DNA of 64,000 bases from JAHBVY01 sp964415255 (lineage in GTDB: Bacteria; Myxococcota_A; Polyangia; Polyangiales; Polyangiaceae): NCBI GenBank assembly GCA_964415255.1, contig CAYQAC010000003.1, forward strand, positions 1-64,000, given 5' to 3'. Below are positions 57,908 to 64,000 of the stretch, in pieces (the stretch's first letter is position 1; each line of letters begins with the position of its first letter). A program made the position numbers and the translations under genes. The notes under the pieces are model-generated. The model had not been told where the DNA came from, did no database searches, and worked only from the letters and a program-made list of their open reading frames with translations.

Positions 57908-59053
57908 CTACTTATTGCCGACGTGCTTGCGGATCAGGCGGCAGCCCCAGTCTGAGCCCTTGGCGCAGGCGTCTTGCATCATCTCGTGGCCGCGGGCGGT
58001 GTCTTGGGCGACACCGCGGCCGGTGTAGAGCAGCCCGCCGAGGCCGCCACAGGCGCCGGGGTGGTGTGCGTCGCAGCCGCGGCGGTAGAGCTCCGCGGCC
58101 CACTCAGGGCGCTCTTCGGTGATGACGCCGCGGTCGTACACCAGCGCCAGGTTGTAGCAGGCGCTGGGGAAGCCGCCGGAGCAGGCCATGCCGTAGTGCA
58201 GGATGGCCTTGGCGTGGCGCGCGGCGTCGCTCGTGGGCGCGCCGGCTTCGCCGGGTGCGCCGGCGTCGCCGCTCGGGGCCTGGCCGCTCGGAGCCTCGCC
58301 GCCTGCGCCGGCCTCTTCCAGAGTTCCTGCGTTGAAACACCCAGCGGCGTTGCCGAGCTCACAGGCCTTCAAGAAGGCGCTGAGCGCGGCGGCGTCGCTC
58401 TTCTCGGCGCCCTCGCCGCGGTGGTGCGCGGCGCCGACACGGAGGCAGCCCTCCGCTTGCTTGGCCTCACAGGCCTTGGTGTAGATGGCGTAGGCGGCGG
58501 CTTGGTCAGCGGGCTTCCCGGTGCCATCGCCGCTCGCGAGGGCGGCGCCCGCCAGCACGCAGGCTGAGCTGTTGCCCAGCCGGCAGGCGTGATCGCGCAG
58601 GCGATAGGCCTGCTCGTGATTCACCTCGCCGGCCTCCCCGGTGGAGTAGAGGACGGCGAGCTTCGCGCAGGCGGCGCCGCGGCCCTGGCGCTCAGCCTCC
58701 GGTGGTAGCGCCGCCGTGAGGGCGCCGCAGGCGGCTTCCAGGGAGGCGGCGTCGCCAGGCGGCGCGCTTGGCTCGGGAGCGGCGCTGGGGAGCGGCGGCA
58801 AGCTGAGGGGAGCGGCGCTCGTCGCGGGGGCTTCGGGCGCGCTGGCGGAGGCGCTGGAAGTAGATCGAGAGGCTGACTGTGTGCCCTGGTCGCAGCCGGT
58901 GAGGCCGAGGGCAGCGAGCGCGATGACGGTCAGGGCGACTGCTGAGCGCGCGTAGCTGGGCGGCGCGGTGCTCGAGCGCAGCGCCGTAGAGAGGGCGCAT
59001 GGTGGGGGCGATGGGTGGGGGCGACCGGCTGGTCGCCCATACATGAAGCGCAT
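57908..59053 (-). CDS. Sel1-repeat lipoprotein with paired Cys
   Basis: Lipobox ALAALGLTGC, a ~50-residue Ser/Ala/Pro spacer, then five to six Sel1-like repeats, each with two Cys spaced as in the HcpA-type secreted Sel1 proteins (AYRLRDHACRLGNSSACVLAG, AYAIYTKACEAKQAEGCLRVG, AFLKACELGNAAGCFNAG). An Ala/Gly-rich insert (~265-285) interrupts the array. Such solenoids bind proteins in the periplasm or outside. AAGG lies six bases before ATG 59053; GTG 59056 is one codon earlier. Confidence 0.92.
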   Translation of the reverse strand: MRFMYGRPAGRPHPSPPPCALSTALRSSTAPPSYARSAVALTVIALAALGLTGCDQGTQSASRSTSSASASAPEAPATSAAPLSLPPLPSAAPEPSAPPGDAASLEAACGALTAALPPEAERQGRGAACAKLAVLYSTGEAGEVNHEQAYRLRDHACRLGNSSACVLAGAALASGDGTGKPADQAAAYAIYTKACEAKQAEGCLRVGAAHHRGEGAEKSDAAALSAFLKACELGNAAGCFNAGTLEEAGAGGEAPSGQAPSGDAGAPGEAGAPTSDAARHAKAILHYGMACSGGFPSACYNLALVYDRGVITEERPEWAAELYRRGCDAHHPGACGGLGGLLYTGRGVAQDTARGHEMMQDACAKGSDWGCRLIRKHVGNK

Positions 59054-59273
59054 CACGTGCCTTATACCCTGGTGCGGTGCCGTCCAACCGGCTCTTCAAC
59101 CCCTTGCTTAGGATTGAGGTGCTCTCCAAGACCGCATGGATCCTCCAGTAAGGTCTGGGACCGTGCCCCCAGTGCGCCACGATGCATGAACAACGCGGTC
59201 AGAGACGTTCATGGCGCATCAGGAGGGAGTGAACCCCCAAAACCCCGAACTGAAACCGCGCAGGCGGCGTGAT

Positions 59274-60440
59274 TCACGTGGCGAGCCGCTCGGCGCCGCG
59301 CAGGCGGAGGTAGCTCTCGCCGAGGCGCGGGCCGAAGGCGAAGGAGCCGGAGTTGAGGTAGCCGGGGGCGGCGTCTTCGTGGTGGGTGTGGCCGAAGACG
59401 ACCAGCTCGGAGTTGGTGGCGCGTTGCACGTCGGCGGCGGCGGCTCGCAGGCGCGCGCGGGGGCCATCGTGATAGCGGCTGCCTTGGCGCAGGACGGACT
59501 GCGCGAGGTACGCCGTGGCCACGCCGGCGAGGCCGAGCGCGGCGCTGCGGCTCAAGGGGAGCAATAGGGCGGCTCCCAGACCACCTAGCACCACCGAGAG
59601 CACGCGATCGAAGTAGAGGCGCATGAAGGTGCGGGTGAAATCGTGGTGCGTCGGCGGCGGCGCCTGGCGGAGCAGCTCCTCGATGAGCGCATGATCGAGC
59701 CCAGCGCGCTCGGCGAACGCCAGCAGGCGCTCCGCGCCCAGGTCACGCTCGCGGCGCATCTGCTGGGCACCGGGCGCGCTCGATCGCGCCTCGAGCGTCA
59801 GGCTAATCGCCGCGTGGAAATACTGATAGATGACGCGCGGCGCCCTCCCGCGGTACTGACGGAGCGCGTCGAGCAGGCCCTTGAGCGGGGTGGTCTGATG
59901 CGCGTGGGCGAAGTACGTCGCGCCGCTCGGCACCAGGAAGCGCCGCGTGAGCGCGATGCCGAGCGGCTCGGTGCCGGGCTGCCAGCTGACGAGCGGGTGC
60001 GTGGGCGCGTTGTCTGGATCGTACAGGTGACCATGCTCGATGTGCACGGCGCCGCGCTGGATGAACCACGGGTGCACGTCGAGAGGCGCGTCCTTCGTGA
60101 GCGAGAGCGCGCTGAGCAGCGCCTCGCGGCTCGCGGGGCTCAGCAGCTCGGCGTCGTGATTGCCGACCACCAGGCTGACCTGATTGCCCGCTGACAGGTG
60201 CGCGCGGAGCGCCTGAGGAAGCTCGTCAGTGCGCGTGATCAGATCATGAATCAGGCCCGCGACGGGCTCGCCGCGGGGCGCCAGCGAGAGATCGAAGATG
60301 TCGCCGTTCAGCACCAGCTCGTGACCCGGGTGGCGCGCGACCAAGCGGGCGAGCGCCTCGTCCACGCGCTTCGGCGTGTGCGGCCCCAGGTGGACGTCGC
60401 TCGCCACCAGCAGCAAGGGTGGGCTCCCCGCGCGCGTCAT
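59274..60440 (-). CDS. metallophosphoesterase with membrane segments
   Basis: Calcineurin-like phosphoesterase. The dimetal motifs are in order: SDVHLGP, LVLNGDIFDLSL, VVGNHDAELL, HIEHGHLYD and VVFGHTHHEDAAPGY. About 120 residues between the last two motifs carry two hydrophobic helices (LSVVLGGLGAALLLPL, AALGLAGVATAYLAQ), an unusual insertion suggesting membrane attachment. LpxH-like and other family members hydrolyse nucleotide-lipid pyrophosphates, so a lipid substrate is possible. ATG 60440 is preferred over GTG 60458. It is divergent from the radical SAM gene. Confidence 0.9.
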   Translation of the reverse strand: MTRAGSPPLLLVASDVHLGPHTPKRVDEALARLVARHPGHELVLNGDIFDLSLAPRGEPVAGLIHDLITRTDELPQALRAHLSAGNQVSLVVGNHDAELLSPASREALLSALSLTKDAPLDVHPWFIQRGAVHIEHGHLYDPDNAPTHPLVSWQPGTEPLGIALTRRFLVPSGATYFAHAHQTTPLKGLLDALRQYRGRAPRVIYQYFHAAISLTLEARSSAPGAQQMRRERDLGAERLLAFAERAGLDHALIEELLRQAPPPTHHDFTRTFMRLYFDRVLSVVLGGLGAALLLPLSRSAALGLAGVATAYLAQSVLRQGSRYHDGPRARLRAAAADVQRATNSELVVFGHTHHEDAAPGYLNSGSFAFGPRLGESYLRLRGAERLAT

Positions 60441-60608
60441 CGCCCGCTGGTATAGCACCCTCGGTTGGGGTAGCAGCTCGCGCGCCGCCGTGTGCGGCGC
60501 TCGCTTGGGCCATGCTATTCAGGGACGCTGCTCGCTGTGCGCGGTACGCGCCGAGAGGAGCCTCGCGCTGGGCTCGCGCCTCGCGAGGTGGCGCACTACC
60601 TTACGGCG

Positions 60609-62459
60609 ATGTCTCGCACCACGTTACGGCGCGCGCTCCGCGGCCTCGAGCAGGGGCTGTGCTGGGCGTCGAAGCTCGCGTTCCCGCTCCACCGCGCCAT
60701 CGGTGAGCGCTGGCCGGGGCGCCCGGTGACGCCGCGCTGGGCGCCGGGCCCGCTGATGCGCGGAGAGGAGCGCAGCAAGCCGCCGCTCGGCTGGCCTCGT
60801 CAGACAGACTCACTGTGCCCCAGCTGCGTGAAGGAGGTGCGCGGCGACATCCTGCGCGGCCACCTGCCGCTCTCAGAGCTGGTGCAGGGTCACCATGGTG
60901 AAATCCGCGCAGAAATCGTCGAAGAAGCTGGCCGCGTGCTGATGAAGAAGCAGTGCCCGAAGCACGGCGCCTTCGAGGACGTGATGAGCGTCAGCCCCGC
61001 CTTCCTCCAGCGCATCGAGCGGCTGTTCCCAGGGCGCGACTACCGAGCGCCCAAGACCAAGCTGCGCGATCACGGCACCAGCAGCATCCAGTACGGGCGC
61101 GGCGCGGTGTTGACAGTTGATCTCACCAACCGCTGCAACATGATGTGCGATCCGTGCTTCATGGACGCGAACCAAGTGGGCTATGTGCACGAGCTCAGCT
61201 GGGAGGACATCACTGAGATCTTGGACGCCTCGCTCCGCGTGAAGCCGCGGCGGCAGATGAGCGTGCAGTTCTCCGGCGGGGAGCCCACCCTGAGCCCGCA
61301 CTTCGTGCGCGCCATCGCCTACGCGCGGCAGGTGGGCTACTTCTGTGTGCAGGCGGCGAGCAACGGCGTGCGCTTCGCGGAGAGCCCGGAGCTGTGCCGT
61401 GAGGCGAAGGCGGCGGGGCTCCGCCTAGTTTACCTTCAGTTTGATGGCACCAGCAACGAGGCGCACGCACATCGTAAGGTAGGCAACCTATTTGATGTGA
61501 AGCGCCGCGCGATAGACAACCTGCACGCGGCGGGCATCGACGTGGTGCTGGTGGTGACGGTGGTGCGCGGCGTCAATGACCACCAGGTGGGCCCGGTGGT
61601 GCGCTTTGCGATCGAGAACGCCGATAAAATCACGGTGGTGTCGTTTCAGCCGGTGAGCTTCACGGGGCGTGATGAGGACATCACGGATGAGCGGCGGCAG
61701 GCGCAGCGCTACACCCTGAGCCACCTGGCGCAGGATCTGAGCGCGCAGCTTGGCGCGACGGAGCCGCTCCGCGATTGGTTCCCGCTGAGCGCGATGAACC
61801 CGTTCAGCGACATCGTGGACGTGCTGCTCGGCCCCGACACGGACTTTGGCGCGCTCAAATGCGGTTGTCACCCAAACTGCGGGATTGGCACCGTGCTGGT
61901 GGTGAACAAGCGCACCAAGGCCTGGGCGCCGGTGTGCGACTTCATCGACGTGGAGGGGGTGCTAGCCGACTTGCAGCAGGTGGCGGACGCCGGGCGCGGT
62001 AAGGCGTACACGATGAGCGGCGTGGCGCTCAGCTTGGCGCGCCATTTCCGCCCGGAGCGCGCGCCGGAGGGCTATGGGCTGACCGAGTTCATTCGTCAGT
62101 GTAGCAGTCAAGCGGGTGCCACGGGGGACGCCGTGGGCACCACGGAGGGCGACGCCGGCGCCTTCGAGTGGCGTTTCCTGTTCGTGGCGGGCATGTGGTT
62201 CCAAGACCTGTTCAATTATGATTTTCGCCGCACGGAGATGTGCATCATCCCGTACGGGACCCAACAGGGGGAGATCAGCTTCTGCGCCTACAACACCGGC
62301 GTGGGTTGGCGGCAAATCATCGAACAGATGCATCAGACCGCAAAGCTGGCTGAGTGGTACCGCGAGCACGGGCGGCACCCGGTGTACGCCAAGGGCCAAG
62401 ACATCGCGCTGCCAGGGACGGCTAAGGGGCGGCGGCGCCTGGTGGTGCTGGAGGGGTGA
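60609..62459 (+). CDS. radical SAM enzyme resembling tetraether lipid synthase (COG1964-like)
   Basis: Radical SAM protein of 616 residues. An N-terminal rubredoxin-like metal site is suggested by Cys70-PS-Cys73 and Cys116-PKH. The SAM cluster motif is TNRCNMMCDPCFMDAN (Cys176, 180, 183), followed by VQFSGGEPTLSPHF. Further Cys occur in KCGCHPNCGIG and in the C-terminal NYDFRRTEMCIIPYG followed by ISFCAYNTG. This plan matches COG1964 proteins, which include the archaeal tetraether synthase Tes; that enzyme joins lipid tails. Function here is inferred from motif order. ATG 60609 starts the conserved part. Confidence 0.88.
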   Translation: MSRTTLRRALRGLEQGLCWASKLAFPLHRAIGERWPGRPVTPRWAPGPLMRGEERSKPPLGWPRQTDSLCPSCVKEVRGDILRGHLPLSELVQGHHGEIRAEIVEEAGRVLMKKQCPKHGAFEDVMSVSPAFLQRIERLFPGRDYRAPKTKLRDHGTSSIQYGRGAVLTVDLTNRCNMMCDPCFMDANQVGYVHELSWEDITEILDASLRVKPRRQMSVQFSGGEPTLSPHFVRAIAYARQVGYFCVQAASNGVRFAESPELCREAKAAGLRLVYLQFDGTSNEAHAHRKVGNLFDVKRRAIDNLHAAGIDVVLVVTVVRGVNDHQVGPVVRFAIENADKITVVSFQPVSFTGRDEDITDERRQAQRYTLSHLAQDLSAQLGATEPLRDWFPLSAMNPFSDIVDVLLGPDTDFGALKCGCHPNCGIGTVLVVNKRTKAWAPVCDFIDVEGVLADLQQVADAGRGKAYTMSGVALSLARHFRPERAPEGYGLTEFIRQCSSQAGATGDAVGTTEGDAGAFEWRFLFVAGMWFQDLFNYDFRRTEMCIIPYGTQQGEISFCAYNTGVGWRQIIEQMHQTAKLAEWYREHGRHPVYAKGQDIALPGTAKGRRRLVVLEG

Positions 62460-62463
62460 GGCC

Positions 62464-63933
62464 CTACAGCGCGCTCAGCAGCGCGTGATAGAACCCCACC
62501 ACGCGTTGGTAGTCCGCTGTGCGGATCCGCTCGTCGGCGCCGCGGGTGCGCCCCACGTCAGCCGGGCCGAGCAGCAGCGGGCGGAAGCGATACAGGTTCG
62601 AGCTCAGCGCTTGGTAGTGGCGCGCGTCCGTGCTGCCGAGCGCTAGAGACGGCGCGACCACCGCCTCGGGGAACACCGCCTTGATGGTCTCGTGCAGCGT
62701 ATGGAACGCCTCACTGTCAATCGGTGAGCTCGGCGGCGCCGGGTAGGCGCCGGGCAGCTCCTCGAGCTTCACGCCAGACTCCTTCAGCACCTCCGCCGCG
62801 TGTTCCCGCACCGCCTGGAGGCTGTCCCCCGGGCGCAGGCGATAAGTGACGGTCACCGAGCCCTTCGGAAGCGTGGCTTCGTCATAGCCGGGTGGAAATG
62901 AGGTGCTGGTCACCAGGGTGCGGATCAGCGCGTCGGCGCCGGGCGTACCCTCGATGCGCCCCTCGAGCATCCCCGAGAAGAGCCACGGGTTCGCCAGCGC
63001 GAGCCGCACCGCGAACGGCAGCTCGCTGGCCAAGAACTCGAACTGGTGCACCGCCGGCCCGGAGTACACCGCCGGCAGCGGCGCCTCCTTCAGCGCCTCG
63101 CTCGCCCGAAGCATCGCCTGCTCACTCTCGCTGCGCAGGCGATAGCTCGCGAGCCCCTTCTCCCCCACACCCACCAGGGCGATCGGCGCTGGGACCTCCG
63201 GCATGAAGCCCTGCACGATGGCCATGCCCTCGGCTATGACCGCGTGGAACCGCTCGGCGCGCGCTCCAGCGGCCTTTGCCAGCTCACGCGCCCCCACCTC
63301 GCCGCCGCGCAGCTGATCGTGACTCAGCGCGATGAGCACGGTGCGCCGCGGCCGCTGGCCCGCCGTGAGCAAGCTCTCCACCGCCTCGAGCACGCCGAAC
63401 GCGAAGGCTTTGTCGTCCAGCGTGCCCCGCCCCCAAATCACGCCCTCTTTAACCGCGCCTGAGAACGGCGGCTCCGTCCAGGTGAGCTGGGTGCCGGGCG
63501 CCACCGTGGACACGTCCAAGTGCCCCGCGAGCAGCACCGGCGGGAGCCCGGGCTCGGCGCCCTCCCACACATAAAGGAGGCTGTGCTCCGCCACGATTTG
63601 GCGCTCAAGCGCGGCGTGCGTTTTGGGGTAGCTCCGCGCCATCAGCGCGAAGAGGGCGCGGAACGCCGCGGCGTCCTCCCGCTTGAGCGGTGAGGTGCGC
63701 GTCCCCTGCGCGGAGCGCGAGATCGTCTGTATCCGTACGGAATCAGATAGCCGCTTGGCGGCGGCGTCCCAGTCCACCTCCGGCGCCTGCGCCGCGGGGA
63801 CACTGAGCTGACGATTCGGGAAGCGCCAGCCGCGGTACACCACCACCCCCGCGATGATCAGGCACACCAGGAGCGCCGCCTGAAGCGCGTAGAACAGCGC
63901 GCGGCGCTTCTTCTTGGGCGCTTCGTCAGTCAT
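62464..63933 (-). CDS. M20-family peptidase-like protein lacking the catalytic Glu pair
   Basis: Membrane-anchored member of the M20 (carboxypeptidase S/PM20D1-like) metallopeptidase family. N-terminal helix LFYALQAALLVCLIIAGVVV, then LLAGHLDVSTV and IWGRGTLDDKAFAFGVLEA, which hold the first metal ligands. GVGEKGLASYRL, ALGSTDARHYQ and the terminal YRFRPLLLG also fit. The usual HDEEVGG, holding catalytic and metal Glu, reads HDQLRGGE (Asp206-Gln-Leu-Arg). The enzyme may therefore be inactive or use another base. ATG 63933 has AAGGG six bases upstream. It converges with the radical SAM gene, with 4 bp between. Confidence 0.88.
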   Translation of the reverse strand: MTDEAPKKKRRALFYALQAALLVCLIIAGVVVYRGWRFPNRQLSVPAAQAPEVDWDAAAKRLSDSVRIQTISRSAQGTRTSPLKREDAAAFRALFALMARSYPKTHAALERQIVAEHSLLYVWEGAEPGLPPVLLAGHLDVSTVAPGTQLTWTEPPFSGAVKEGVIWGRGTLDDKAFAFGVLEAVESLLTAGQRPRRTVLIALSHDQLRGGEVGARELAKAAGARAERFHAVIAEGMAIVQGFMPEVPAPIALVGVGEKGLASYRLRSESEQAMLRASEALKEAPLPAVYSGPAVHQFEFLASELPFAVRLALANPWLFSGMLEGRIEGTPGADALIRTLVTSTSFPPGYDEATLPKGSVTVTYRLRPGDSLQAVREHAAEVLKESGVKLEELPGAYPAPPSSPIDSEAFHTLHETIKAVFPEAVVAPSLALGSTDARHYQALSSNLYRFRPLLLGPADVGRTRGADERIRTADYQRVVGFYHALLSAL

Positions 63934-64000
63934 GTGAGCCCTTAGGGGCTTCAGCGGCGGGCGGTGCCTGCGAAGTGTCAGGTAAGCTGCCTGCCGGCTT

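Overview
The window is high-GC bacterial chromosome, about two thirds G+C by eye. It looks like Myxococcota (myxobacterial, Polyangia-like) DNA. The reasons are: many secreted lipoproteins with long Gly/Ser/Ala linkers, a Ser/Thr kinase with a C-terminal PEGA domain, an FHA-sigma54 activator, several large multidomain proteins and loosely organised operons. I see no tRNA, rRNA, CRISPR array, complete insertion sequence or phage gene. Most genes look chromosomal: groL, recN, asd, menB, type II DAHP synthase, an ABC-F factor and an RND pump.

Layout. 1-9 kb: the 3' part of groL (two apparent frameshifts), lipoproteins, an MBOAT acyltransferase, a polysaccharide deacetylase and a ThrE-type exporter. 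9-18.6 kb: a DUF2071 protein, an orphan histidine kinase, a glycine-rich RRM protein with a structured leader and a strong terminator, a CAP-domain lipoprotein, a Bax-inhibitor-1-like protein, then recN followed by LEA14-like and RDD genes. 18.7-30.6 kb: a fused B12-binding radical SAM/DUF2344 protein, a papain-like lipoprotein, a PETase/cutinase-like lipoprotein, a DAHP synthase-PAP2-outer-membrane-protein operon, and asd. 30-42.3 kb: a CocE-type hydrolase operon, an exported methyltransferase-like lipoprotein, an RND adaptor and pump, menB, a YbiT-like ABC-F protein and a MazG-like protein.

42.3-57.8 kb is a signalling and surface-lipoprotein island. It holds a TPR protein, a Ser/Thr kinase, an FHA-sigma54 activator, at least six lipoproteins (several with collagen-like Gly repeats and beta-sandwich domains), a beta-helix pseudogene and two tandem outer-membrane barrel paralogues. 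57.9-64 kb: a Sel1 lipoprotein, a metallophosphoesterase, a radical SAM enzyme resembling archaeal tetraether synthases, and an M20 peptidase relative that lacks its usual catalytic Glu pair.

The most unusual signal lies across the genes. Short dyad families are scattered through both intergenic and coding DNA. The main one is GTCAG-N5-CTGAC: seven perfect copies where about 0.06 would be expected by chance, plus many variants. It is frequent between convergent genes and inside protein linkers. Two others are TCCGTACGGA-like AT-rich patches within genes and an AACCCCCAAAACCC motif. A GAAC-N5-GTTC dyad sits upstream of lipoprotein genes. One-base indels in groL, and probably in the beta-helix remnant, suggest some residual assembly error.
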